64,000 nucleotides of DNA from Carposina sasakii (taxonomy: Eukaryota; Arthropoda; Insecta; Lepidoptera; Carposinidae): the NCBI GenBank assembly GCA_014607495.2, contig CP053159.1, positions 10,919,501 through 10,983,500 of the forward strand, written 5' to 3'. Shown one piece after another: positions 47,096 to 57,018 of the stretch. The position numbers and the translations under genes are program-made. The stretch's first letter is position 1; every line of letters starts with the position of its first letter. The notes beneath the pieces are model-generated. The model was not told the origin of the DNA. It made no database searches and was given only the letters and a program-made list of their open reading frames with translations.

Positions 47096-47412
47096 ATATC
47101 ATAATGTCTGTTGTAGTTGTTATGTATGAGTTATGTACTTATTATTGTTGTTATTTTTTATACGATTTTATACCAAAAGAAATGAAAGTTGACAAATTTT
47201 ATCTGATTAATGAATTAATTCACCTCCCTACACTAACACGTTACGGTTCGCTTAGCAAGCTTAGTCACAGATTATAAATGTGCCATGTTTATACTGAAAG
47301 GTGGAAATGTGATTTGTCATAGGTCTCTTTCACGAGACATACGACTTGAAGTATCCAGAACTGCAGGATTATAAAGGAGATCCCCCAGGATGTTTAGCTA
47401 ACCTAACCATTA

Positions 47413-47759
47413 TACAGGATTTTTTCGTTGCTCAAATAAAGTAAGTTTATGCAAAAAAAAATGCTGTGAAACGATGTAAATTTTTTTTAAACTACATACT
47501 TGATCGGGCGAAATTTATAGTGTTCAGTGTTTATGCTAGTTTTTTTATACAGATAGGTATTAATTATTTCTCTTGAAAAAATCTTGCTACACGCGTCAAT
47601 GTGCATTTATGCAGAAAAACGCAGTCTATTTACTCCACTTTGGACCCTAATATTTTGGAAACCAGACACTTCTCAGGTATGCTTTTATGAAGAAATGATC
47701 GTGATGATGAAGAAATTCCGTAACTTTCAGGAACGTTGACAACTGAAAATCACCCTGTA
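47413..47759 (+). repeat. MITE family A, near-full copy
   Basis: TACAGGATTTTTTCGTTGC at the left (about 35 bp shorter here) and GGAACGTTGACAACTGAAAA, then TCACCCTGTA at the right. Confidence 0.7.
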
Positions 47760-48051
47760 TTGTAACATAGGAGAACGAAAATGGTCATGATAAAATATCA
47801 TCTTGCTAATGCAGGCATCCCTCAAGGCACCACAAGGTTGCTTGCTTAGGGAGGTTTTTGCCCAGTCACCACGCTGGCCAGGGCGTTTCTAGGGTGATCG
47901 AATGTCGATTCTTGAAGGTCTATAAAGAAAGTTTCATGAATCTACGTATATTGTTTTGTAGACGTGACACTGGCAAGACTGGCAAGATAACGTAACGTTG
48001 ACCGATAAATAAGGTTATTCTATAGGTACGAGTATCTAGAAAACGGGTTGT

Positions 48052-49072
48052 GCATCCATATCACGCATCCTTCCATATATAAAACATATCTTAGCTGAAT
48101 CCGTTTCCACCAGTGCTAATCTATGTGCACAAATGAATATGATTGGTGGATATCAAACGCATCCATAGCAAGGTAGCATAGCAAATCTCTGGTGGAAAAG
48201 CAACCTTATACCCCCTCACCGGAAGCATTCGCGTGTAATGTAACGTTTCTGATTTGAACATTACATCAGTGAAGGGGGAGAATCGAGCATTACAGTGCGC
48301 ACTTTGTAATAATCAGTAATGATACAATGTGTATGCTCTGGGAGTGAAAAAAAAAACGTATAATACTACAGCGGCCTCTCTTTCCGGGCATACTGTACAA
48401 GTCAGTAGAGGGACAAGAGGGTTTTGGTGTTTTGTAGGCGATGGGCTGACCACCTGTCACTACTAACCGATCTTGTACATCTCAACTATACCCTCAAAAT
48501 TGGTCAGAAGTGGCACCATGTGGTTCTATCGGCCCTTGGTGCTCTGACTACCCCGCAAGGGATAAAGGCGTGATTATAATATAATACATATTATGTATCT
48601 ATACAATGTGTGATATGATACAACTTGTAACATCAATGCGCTCTACTTCACCCCGCCTGGTCAAAGTCGAATCTATAATGCTACATTACACGCGAATGCT
48701 CGTCAGTCAGGGAGTAGTATTGTAATGTAATGCTCACAAGTCGAATCTATAATGTTACATTACAGTTTATAATTACTCAGGTATTTACCTACCTCTCCTA
48801 CATCTATGTAATTTAAAAGTATGGAAGCTGAGGTTGGACACGTTTTTTGCCCTTAACGTTAACGTAGACTCATAGCTTGAATTGCAGCCAAGGGATGCTT
48901 GCACGTATAGCGGGTATAAGGTTGCTTTTCCACCAGAGATTTGCTATGCTACCTTGCTATGGATGCGTTTGATATCCACCAATCATATTCATTTGTGCAC
49001 ATAGCTTAGCACTGGTGGAAACGGATTCAGCTAAGATATGTTTTATATATGGAAGGATGCGTGATATGGATG
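48052..49072. mobile_element. Element with 160-bp inverted arms
   Basis: 48052-48211 and 48913-49072 are inverted copies with a single mismatch by eye over 160 bp (GCATCCATATCACGCATCC at the outer end, GCAACCTTATAC at the inner end). The 700-bp interior has a second nested pair, GCATTCGCGTGTAATGTA (about 48226) and its complement (about 48682), and no coding capacity. A diverged relative with TTCCACCACAGATGTGCTAT and GGTGGAAACGTATCAACTAA lies at 52985-53200. Arm identity indicates a recent event. Target duplication not identified. Confidence 0.7.
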
Positions 49073-49136
49073 CGTGCTATGAATGTGTGCTATGGATGTA
49101 TGCTATGGATGCGTGCTATGGATGCATGCTATGGGC
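49065..49136 (+). repeat. Short tandem repeat, GCTATGGATGCGT units
   Basis: Five to six diverged 13-16 bp units of (T)GCTATGGATG(C/T)(G/A)T at the right edge of the inverted-arm element. Confidence 0.6.
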
Positions 49137-49139
49137 CGT

Positions 49140-50096
49140 CGCGAGTGGTGTAGCTATGTTCAGAGCCGAGTATCTTCATAGTGCATCATCCTCGCACAGC
49201 TACATAGCTTAGAGTAGATAATATACTTGTGCACTAATGATTATAATAATAAAAGAGTAGTAATAAATAAATATGTAATTACGAAATAAAATGAGTACTT
49301 AAAAAGTAAAAGAAACAGTTCTGTAGAACTGATGATATGATATAACAAATACAAATAATGTGTATTGTAAAATGAGAATTTATAATTTAATTAGGTACTT
49401 ATATTAAATTTCCTTGATGTTGACATAAACTCGGCTATGAGAAAATAGTAGATACCGACCTATTAGTGTATTACGATAATTATTAAGTTTTTTTTATATT
49501 TAATATTTTTGTACAATGTACGTACATATATTAATATTACATAAGTAGTAGATAGTAATTTTATAGAATGTCAATATATTTTATTTGATATTCTAGTGTA
49601 TATTTTTTGTAGTGACGCAGAAATATATTATTTTAATAAGTATGTTCATATAACTTTTTCTTTGTTTAGAAAAATGTAATTCAGTATATTTCAGATGAAT
49701 TTTAATGTTATATTTTTTACGGAAATTTAGCATTTTCTTTTCCCATACTAGATTATTATTTTATTTAGCAAAACTTTTTAAATTTGTTTAAGAAATAGTA
49801 TAATTTCTTAATTAGTTTTTTATTGTAATATTTTTTATATTATAACTCTATAAAAATAAGCTGCATATAAGCAAAAGGTGACACAGGAATGTGATTGCAT
49901 TGCATATATGGTCATGGTTACTGTAAAGGATGTAATGCAATGTGAGCGCATCTCCTTACTCAAGTTACTTGTACCGTGTGACTTATTTAGACAGTTGTTA
50001 TTGATAAGCTCTGATAGATAGAATTTGCTAATATGCATTTGCTTTACCTACATATTAATAAGATACATTTATACTTATAACTAGAAAAGTTATATA
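49140..50096. other. AT-rich spacer
   Basis: Very AT-rich, with no recognisable gene. The 67-residue minus frame at 49835-50038 has no known domain. Confidence 0.4.
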
Positions 50097-50100
50097 ATAA

Positions 50101-50662
50101 ACTGACTTTAAAAAAAAAATTAACCGACTTAACTTTAACTAAAAAGCGGTAAATAACGTAACTAATGTATCTACTTAATACATATTAAATATCTCAAATT
50201 ATTTAAATATTTATAACTTAATACCATATACTTTAACAAAGTCATCTTTAACTATTTAAATATTTATAATTATCACTTATTTTTTGGAGTCGGTGCCAGC
50301 CTAGGTAACGTAGTCTGTTGTGTTGATGGATGCGCGCGGCTGGCAACGCCACACACACGGCAAAATACAGTACGGTGTAGTAGGCAGCTGTAATGCAATT
50401 TCCTATTCTCGGTTTTACTATTTAGTGTGGGTCAGTTTTCTTAATTACATTTATTTGTTTAGCTGGCACCGACTCCAAAAAATAAGTGATAATTATAAAT
50501 ATTTAAATAGTTAAAGATGACTTTGTTAAAGTATATGGTATTAAGTTATAAATATTTAAATAATTTGAGATATTTAATATGTATTAAGTAGATACATTAG
50601 TTACGTTATTTATCGCTTTTTAGTTAAAGTTTGAAGTCGGTTAAATTTTTTTTTAAGTCAGT
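50101..50662. mobile_element. Foldback element with 200-bp arms
   Basis: 50101-50300 and about 50462-50662 are inverted copies, almost identical over the inner 170 bp (inner ends GGAGTCGGTGCCAGC / GCTGGCACCGACTCC). Small indels occur only toward the outer ends (ACTGACTT...). The loop is about 160 bp with no ORF of note. A transcript through it would form a long hairpin. Confidence 0.75.
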
Positions 50663-50714
50663 TTATTTCTCGATTTTTAGTTGTGTTAATGCGTTGTGGA
50701 CAGATGCTAGTTTA

Positions 50715-51109
50715 TACATGGTGATTTTTGGTCGTCAACGTTCCCGAAAACTACGTAATCTCCTCATCATTAGATACGATCATTTTTCTCCTTGGAAGCA
50801 TACCTGGGAAGTGTCTGGTTTTCAAAATATTAGGGTCCCAAGTTGAGTAAATAAACTGCGTTTTTCTGCATGAATGCACATAGACGCGCGTAGCAAGATT
50901 TCTCACGAGAAATAATTAATATCTGTCTATGCAAAAACTAGCATAAACACTGAACACTATACATTTCGCCGATCAAGTACCTAATAAAAAAATCGTTTCA
51001 AAAAAATTTACATCGTTTCTCAGCTTTTTTTTTTTGCATAAACTTACTTTATTTAATGTATAGAGTACGTACCCTTAGTTAAGGGTGGCAACGAAAAAAC
51101 ACCCTGTAT
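50715..51109 (-). mobile_element. MITE family A, full-length minus-strand copy
   Basis: TACATGGTGATTTTTGGTCG at the left and GGGTGGCAACGAAAAAACAC, then CCTGTA at the right (395 bp). Inserted 50 bp from the foldback element. Confidence 0.75.
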
Positions 51110-51165
51110 ACTTAAGGATTTCATCGTTACCATCTCAGGAGTAGTACCTACCCGTAAGAGTATCA

Positions 51166-51672
51166 CATTAGCCCTAGTTTCCATCGACCAATTGCAGTAC
51201 TGTCCCCTAACTCCTAACCGTTAAGGAGTTCTGTAGCTTGACCATCAGAACAGCAGCATCAGATGTTGATTCAAGTATATCTCACAAGCAACAAGTTAGC
51301 CCTACATACCGCTATATAGATTCCATCAACCAATTGCAGTACTGTCTCCCAACTCCTAACCGTTAAGGAGTTCTGTAGCTTCATCATCAGCACAGCAGCA
51401 TCAGATGTTGATTCAAGTAACACGTTAGCCCTATATACTACTAAATAGTTTTCATCGACCAATTGCAGTACTGTCTCCCAACTCCTAACCGTTAAGGAGT
51501 TCTGTAGCTTCATCATCAGCACAGCAGCATCAGATGTTGATTCAAGTAACACGTTAGCCCTACATACTACTAAATAGTTTCCATTGACCAATTGCAGTAC
51601 TGTATCCCAACTCCTAACCGTTAAGGAGTTCTGTAGCTTCATCATCAGCACAGCAGCATTAGATGTTGATAC
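51166..51672 (-). repeat. Four-copy tandem repeat, 129-bp unit, open on minus strand
   Basis: The anchor TTAAGGAGTTCTGTAGCTT recurs at 51221, 51363, 51492 and 51621, that is spacings of 142, 129 and 129. The minus-strand frame through three units encodes a 43-residue repeat with DAAVLMMKLQNSLTVRSWE and TVLQLVDGNYLVV. The unit is a multiple of three, so the frame stays open for about 150 codons. The 13-nt longer first spacing breaks it. No start context or promoter was found; I treat it as repeat-encoded, possibly from a mobile element. Confidence 0.65.
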
Positions 51673-51699
51673 CCTGAAGCATATACCCGAGTAAGACAT

Positions 51700-51955
51700 G
51701 ATTACATAACAAAAGCACCATACGAGCATACAATTTTCGGTGGTTGCCCTAGATTTCTCCTAGATCCCATCATCAGATTTCACCTGGTGAAAATGGGACC
51801 ACCTCAGAAGTGAACTCTATCCAACCAAAAATTTTGAAATCCGTTTATAATTGACGGGGAAATATCGGTGAACATACATTAAAAAAAAAAGTATTATACA
51901 TACAGACGAATTGAGAACCTTCTCCTTTTTTTGAAGTCAGTTAAAAATATTAATG
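51700..51955. repeat. Interspersed repeat ending GAAGTC(A/G)GTT
   Basis: Contains GATTTCTCCTAGATCCCATC, CACCTGGTGAAAATGGGACC and the terminal TTTTTTTGAAGTCAGTT. The same blocks in the same order occur at about 59010-59430. The 129-bp tandem repeat adjoins it and may be its other half. Confidence 0.55.
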
Positions 51956-53439
51956 TCATATATTTTTTTATTATAAAAAGGGGGGAGGTGTAGTGTAGTG
52001 ACACTCTCCCACTCTTAGACATGTATTTTAGTATATAAGTTATGTAGGTAATGAGATAATATAGACTCAGCCTCCGAACCAACAACACTCTTTTATTCCA
52101 TCCTTTTACAAAGCACCTTTACATCAGTGATATGATATGCACCACCAAGTTATTCCGACTTATGCCTGCAACTTTTCATGTATCGTCCAAATATGTACAA
52201 TCTCTACCTATGGAATTGGCACATGCTTTCATGGCCGGCATCTCGTCTAATCTCAACCTTCCTTAAGAAAAGTCATACCGACTTGTGATAATTTTACAAA
52301 ACAATAGGACGTACGATTCAAATTCAAATTCAAAATACTTTATTTGCACAAAATAAGGTGAAGTTAGTGTTAGTTTGCTTTAGAGTCTCTTACGATTGAG
52401 GATAACTGACTACCTGCTGCGGTCTCTGCAAGAATCCTCATCCTAGTAATATTTATTTACTGTAAAGGTTTCCGAGAAATCTGAGAATGGTGTTTGTTAG
52501 TCTTTTCTTTTACGCAAAAGCTACCGAACTGAACGCGTTTTGATGAAACTTGGCAGTTTCGTAGCTCATACTATTGAACAACAGATAGGCTATATTAAGT
52601 ATAATTTAGACTTAAAATATTTTAACTTTTAAGTTTGTAAGTAATGTGGCTTAACCATGCTGAATATAGGTAACATAACAATTCCGAATTTACCTATGCT
52701 ACAAAAAATTTAATGGCAGTGACCTACCTACCTACGGGCCTACCTACTCCACAAACCCGCTCTACCATGACATAAACATAATAATATTATGTAGGTACGT
52801 ACCTACCTTACCTGTGACATACCTACATAAATAACTGCAGATTCCTCGACTTCCATAGAAAACAACGAGCAATATTGATTTTGAACTTCATAGGTACTTA
52901 GCGTGGGGCCGGCAGAGTAGAGTTAGTATGTACCACAAGCAGTGGGCTGCAATAGGCTGAAAAAGAAGGTACTTAGGTACCTATTAAGGTAAGGCTGTCT
53001 TTCCACCACAGATGTGCTATTGGTGGATGTCATAGCATTGGTGGAAACGTATCAACTAAGCTATGTATTGCATGTGGAAGGATGCAAGCTATGGGTGTAC
53101 CTACTATCGAAACATAACAGGTCAAGCTGCGCATCTTCATAGCACAACTTCCTCCCGTAGCTTACATAGCGTAGCATCAGTGAAAGGGCTAGGTCTAAGT
53201 ATAGCTTAGCAGCTTAGCTACACATAAATAAATTGATAAATGAAACGGGACCTTTCGTGGCCGATTTCGACTCGCACTTTTTCGGATCTTACTTTTAGGA
53301 TTCCGTTCTGTGCTGGTTCTGTGTCGAAAGAAGTTACAAGTGGTTAAAAAGTTAATTAATAGCCATACCCTAAAGTGTTGATATCGATTCAACAATCTAG
53401 AAGATAGATAGTTAATAAAGAAATTTACATTATATCATG
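51956..53439. other. Spacer with repeat remnants
   Basis: 52319-52440 resembles a LINE 3' end (ATTCAAATTCAAAATACTTT). 52905-52965 has both tips of the SINE-like repeat. 52985-53200 is a diverged relative of the 48052 element. The rest is unassigned. Confidence 0.4.
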
Positions 53440-53610
53440 TCGCAGAACCGATGGACGATGGATTAAGCGGGTTCTCAAATGGAGACCGCGCCTCGACAAG
53501 CGTAGCGTTATGATCGCTCTCCGGCCAGATGGATCGATGACTTGAAGAAGGCGATAGAGCCTTCAACTGCAATAGGTTGATGTATATGGGATGCCTATGC
53601 GCGAAAAACC
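53440..53610 (+). pseudogene. RTE LINE 3' fragment
   Basis: One frame gives RRTDGRWIKRVLKWRPRLDK, then RSVM and a Trp/Asp-containing remnant. It matches the GHIARRTDGRWSRKVLEW block of the copy at 1152. Short and frame-broken. Confidence 0.6.
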
Positions 53611-53910
53611 ATACCAATCCTTCGACAGTCAGGTAAAAAAGAAAATGAGGGCATAAGTTCCTTTTCCTACCTACAAATGCTAACTGAAAGAGAAAGCACG
53701 TAGGTACCTAATAAGACCTTATAAGAAAGGTGTTAGATCCGGTCAACTTGGCGTAGGCCAGAGTGCTAACCTAACAACGGGCGACAAAAAATGTTAGGCC
53801 TAGCAATTGCGATTGACGCAATCGGCAACGACTAATTAGGCGTAGCACAGCGGCGCCTGCTCGTACCGTCCTTGTTCGACAATTTCACTGGCTAACCCGC
53901 AATATCAAGA

Positions 53911-53944
53911 TATAAAAGCTCCATCGCTCAACCAGAGAATCAGT
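53911..53944 (+). promoter_or_regulatory. Core promoter of His-rich gene 3
   Basis: TATAAAAG at 53911-53918 and TCAGTA at 53940-53945. Spacing from TATA to the initiator A is 31 bp; predicted 5' UTR is 53 nt. Outside these two boxes the sequence differs from promoters 1 and 2. Confidence 0.65.
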
Positions 53945-53994
53945 ACACTCCTGTTATTCATACATTCAACAATAGGTAAAACAAAAGCCACACA

Positions 53995-54729
53995 ATGAGG
54001 ACGCTAGTCGCCCTATTAGCGCTAGGATGCCTTTTAGTAATATCCTCAGCCCGAGAAATCAGCTCCGAAAGCGATCTCGAGACAGCTGCCAGCCACCACA
54101 AGGGCCATCACCACGAGGAGGGCGGCGGCAAGGAGCACCACGAGCACCATCACCACGAGCACGGAGAGAAGGGCCATAAGGGACACAAGGGTCACCACCA
54201 CCACCACAAAGGAGAGCACGGCGAACACGGCAAGCACCACCACGAGGGCCACCACCACGAGCACGGCGGCGGACACAAGAAGCACTGGGACGAGCACGAC
54301 CACCACGGCAAACACCACGAGCATGGCCACCACCACAAAGGGGGCAAGCACGGACACAAGAAACACCACGACAAGGGCGAGGAAACCGAGGGCTACCACA
54401 AGAAATACCACAAGGACGAGTACCACAAGGACCACCACTTCTACGATGACCACCACAAAGAAGGCAAGCACCACAAGCACGGGCACCATCACGGACACCA
54501 TGAGAAGAAGGGCGGACACCACAAGAAGGGCGGTCATCACCACTCCGGTCACCACGAAGCCCACCACGGCAAGCACGGCCACCACGACAAGCACCACTAC
54601 GATGAGGACCACAAAGGCCACAAGGGTCACCACGGTCACGAGGAGCACCACCACGGCCACCACGACCACGGCAAGAAGGGCGGCCACGAGGATCACAAGC
54701 ACTGGGGCTTCCACCACGGCAAGCACTGA
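53995..54729 (+). CDS. Secreted histidine-rich protein 3
   Basis: 244 residues. The signal peptide MRTLVALLALGCLLVISSA is probably cut before REISS. Mature segments follow the order of proteins 1 and 2: HHKGHHHEEGGGKEHHEHH; GHKKHWDEHDHHGKHHEHGH; a central GYHKKYHKDEYHKDHHFYDD; GHHEKKGGHHKKGGHHHSGH; HYDEDHKGHKGHHGHEEHH; tail HWGFHHGKH. It has more Lys, Glu and Tyr than proteins 1 and 2; the central block has Tyr where the others have His or Phe. No Cys in the mature chain. Single coding exon, ATG, AATAAA at 54792. Extra tyrosines could allow oxidative cross-linking in a sclerotised structure, which is speculation. It is a clear paralogue: the HKKHWDEHDHHG block is the same. Confidence 0.85.
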   Translation: MRTLVALLALGCLLVISSAREISSESDLETAASHHKGHHHEEGGGKEHHEHHHHEHGEKGHKGHKGHHHHHKGEHGEHGKHHHEGHHHEHGGGHKKHWDEHDHHGKHHEHGHHHKGGKHGHKKHHDKGEETEGYHKKYHKDEYHKDHHFYDDHHKEGKHHKHGHHHGHHEKKGGHHKKGGHHHSGHHEAHHGKHGHHDKHHYDEDHKGHKGHHGHEEHHHGHHDHGKKGGHEDHKHWGFHHGKH

Positions 54730-54791
54730 TCCTTTCGTTGTTAAGATATTTGTTATGTTATTATCGTTATTTTGTACCAAATCGCCTTGTA

Positions 54792-54797
54792 AATAAA
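54792..54797 (+). promoter_or_regulatory. Polyadenylation signal of His-rich gene 3
   Basis: AATAAA about 60 nt after the stop codon, in a context suited to 3' processing. Confidence 0.6.
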
Positions 54798-55557
54798 ACG
54801 TAATCATATTACAAGATGTCTATACTTAGTTTACGAGAAGAAAACCTGAGGTAAGTCCTATCTAAATAGTATAATATAGTTAGAACAACTCATGATAATG
54901 GAACCACTAAGAAAATAATGGCTTAATAAGCAATAGTCTATCTAATGGAACTGGAAATGTACTAAGAAATTAACATTGATCATCCATCCTTATACCACCT
55001 CTACGTTGAGAATAAAATTCGTTTTAAGAAATAATTTTAGGTAATACATTTGAAATAGATAACTATTTCAAACTGTCTCAAACTGCTCATCTCGGTATCT
55101 TAAGGACCTCCATAAGATAATTGGAATAAAACTGCATCGTAAATAAAAGGTCGATATTCACACGCTCTGGCACAGTTTGGGACCTAAACTAGCAATTAGG
55201 TAAGTATTCGTACATAACAAATACACTTCATAAAATGGAAATAAACTTAGACAACGCAAACACTTCACGCTAAGATTAAATAACGAGTAATTTCAATTAA
55301 GCACCATTTAACAAACAACACAATGAAAACAAGAGCAAAGATAGACCATGACCATGAAACGACAAGCAAGCGAATAAATAAAACATGACCGAAATAAAAT
55401 AACCCAAATGATTGTTCGGTGTAACGGAACAAATCCAATTTGTCGTAGTAAGATGTTGACACCGCTGGCGGCTCCGCGGCCACTCGTCCAGAAATCTGCG
55501 GCAATATTGATTGCTAAAGATCGCCTGTAATCGTTTACCGATGAAAGCTCTGTTATC
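54798..55557. other. Spacer between His-rich genes 3 and 4
   Basis: No repeat or gene recognised. The 79- and 97-residue minus frames at 55265-55590 overlap the presumed gene 4 promoter and have no known domain. Confidence 0.4.
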
Positions 55558-55564
55558 TATAAAT
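55558..55564 (+). promoter_or_regulatory. Probable TATA box of His-rich gene 4
   Basis: TATAAAT, about 66 bp upstream of a donor CTCTG|GTAAGT (55624/55625). The first exon is non-coding. An 83-nt intron ends at TTTTCAG (55707), four bases before the start codon. No clear TCAGT initiator. Confidence 0.5.
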
Positions 55565-55711
55565 TCAAGCCACTGCAACTCTTGTGACACTACTGCAGCA
55601 GCTGTAACGACCTACACGCCTCTGGTAAGTTAAGGAGTATTTGAATAATGCGGGATAAACTAATACTTTACGAATCTCTAATTGTTATATTAAATATTAC
55701 TTTTCAGCAAG

Positions 55712-56527
55712 ATGAGGCTGATATTACTAATATGCGCACTTTGCTGTGCGTTAATCACTTCACGGGCGCGAAATGTTGCCAAAGATGAAGTTGAAGTCCA
55801 GCCATCTGCCGGGACGAGTGCCGTCGCCGACCTGAGCGGCGCCAGCAGCCAGCCCCGCGACCTGGTCGTGGCCGGGACCGAGCACAAGAAAGCCAAGGAC
55901 AGCCACCACGAGGCGGGCGGCGGCCACGAGCACCACGCGCATCACCATAAGGGCCACGAGGAGAAGGGCGATAAGGGGTACAAGTCTCACCACCACCACG
56001 ACAAGGGCGAGCACGGCCACCACGACAAGCACCACCACGAGGGTCACCACGACGAGCACGGCGGACACAAGAAGAAGCACCACGACGAACACGATCACCA
56101 CGGCGAACACCACGAGGCCGCGCACGGACACAAGGGCGGCAAGTTCGGACATAAAAAGGGACACAAAAAAGGATCCAAAACAACAGGCTTCCACCACAAG
56201 TCCCACAAAGATGAGTATCACAAGGAGCACAAATTCTACGACGACTTCCATAAAGGCGGACACCACAGTAAACATGGAGATTTCCACGGCCATCACGACA
56301 AGAAGGGGGGACACCACAAGAAAGGCGGCCACCACGAAAAAGGGCATCACGAGAAGCATCACGGCAAGAAGGGCAAGCACGACAAGGGACACTACGACGA
56401 GGACCACAAGGGACACAAGGGGCACCACGGCCACGAGGAGCACCACGCGCATCACCACGAGCACGGGAAGAAGGGCGGCCACGCGGGTGGCAAGGAGCAC
56501 GGATACAGTCACGGAAAGAAAGCATAA
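55712..56527 (+). CDS. Secreted histidine- and lysine-rich protein 4
   Basis: 271 residues, the most diverged member. The signal peptide MRLILLICALCCALITSRA is followed by a 45-residue low-His linker (KDEVEVQPSAG to LVVAGTEHKK) absent from the others. The His-rich part starts at SHHEAGGGHEHHAHHHKGH. Next come HKKKHHDEHDHHGEHHEAAH; GFHHKSHKDEYHKEHKFYDD; KKGGHHKKGGHHEKGHHEKH; HYDEDHKGHKGHHGHEEHH. The tail is HGYSHGKKA, lacking the WGFHH of proteins 1-3. More Lys and fewer His runs give a higher positive charge. No Cys in the mature chain. A 5' UTR intron (55625-55707) puts the acceptor four bases before the ATG. The shared HYDEDH and HKDEYHK blocks prove common descent. Same expected secreted role, probably specialised. 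Confidence 0.85.
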   Translation: MRLILLICALCCALITSRARNVAKDEVEVQPSAGTSAVADLSGASSQPRDLVVAGTEHKKAKDSHHEAGGGHEHHAHHHKGHEEKGDKGYKSHHHHDKGEHGHHDKHHHEGHHDEHGGHKKKHHDEHDHHGEHHEAAHGHKGGKFGHKKGHKKGSKTTGFHHKSHKDEYHKEHKFYDDFHKGGHHSKHGDFHGHHDKKGGHHKKGGHHEKGHHEKHHGKKGKHDKGHYDEDHKGHKGHHGHEEHHAHHHEHGKKGGHAGGKEHGYSHGKKA

Positions 56528-57018
56528 TCAAGTCATATTTACTTTGTTATTGTTGCTATTTGTTGATACTTTGGAAATCGAGTCATATTTTTAACTGTAA
56601 GTTTGTACATGGTGATTATTTAATTTAGAAAGGTAGTACCTAAATTAAAAATATACTTCAATTTAGACTATTTCATTGCCGTTCCTACCAGCGTGAATAA
56701 TTGGCATTTTGAAACTAGGTTCCAATGATTGAATCTAAAGTTGCGAAATAATTTATAGTTGACAGTGTATCACTGAATTATCCATTGATTATCTTATAGG
56801 TTTCTTTATTAATTGAGGTCTGAAGGCATAGTTGATCACATCTCAACTTAAGTGTCACAAGTGCAATGATAACATCATTTGACACCCTATCTCAGCAAAC
56901 TTATATAATAAATCGATTACACGTGTAGTTAGAGAGTAGGTACATTCTTAGACCCATCTATCATATTTTATCGTCCCTCTATATCAAATCATTAGTTTTC
57001 CGTGCAATAGTATGTACC
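56528..57018. other. 3' flank of gene 4
   Basis: No clean AATAAA close to the stop and no gene recognised. Confidence 0.35.

Noticed and set aside
51271..51729. Host gene encoding a 152-residue repeat protein
   Set aside because: No ATG in good context, no promoter and no splice sites; embedded in dispersed repeats. Kept only as a repeat with an open frame.
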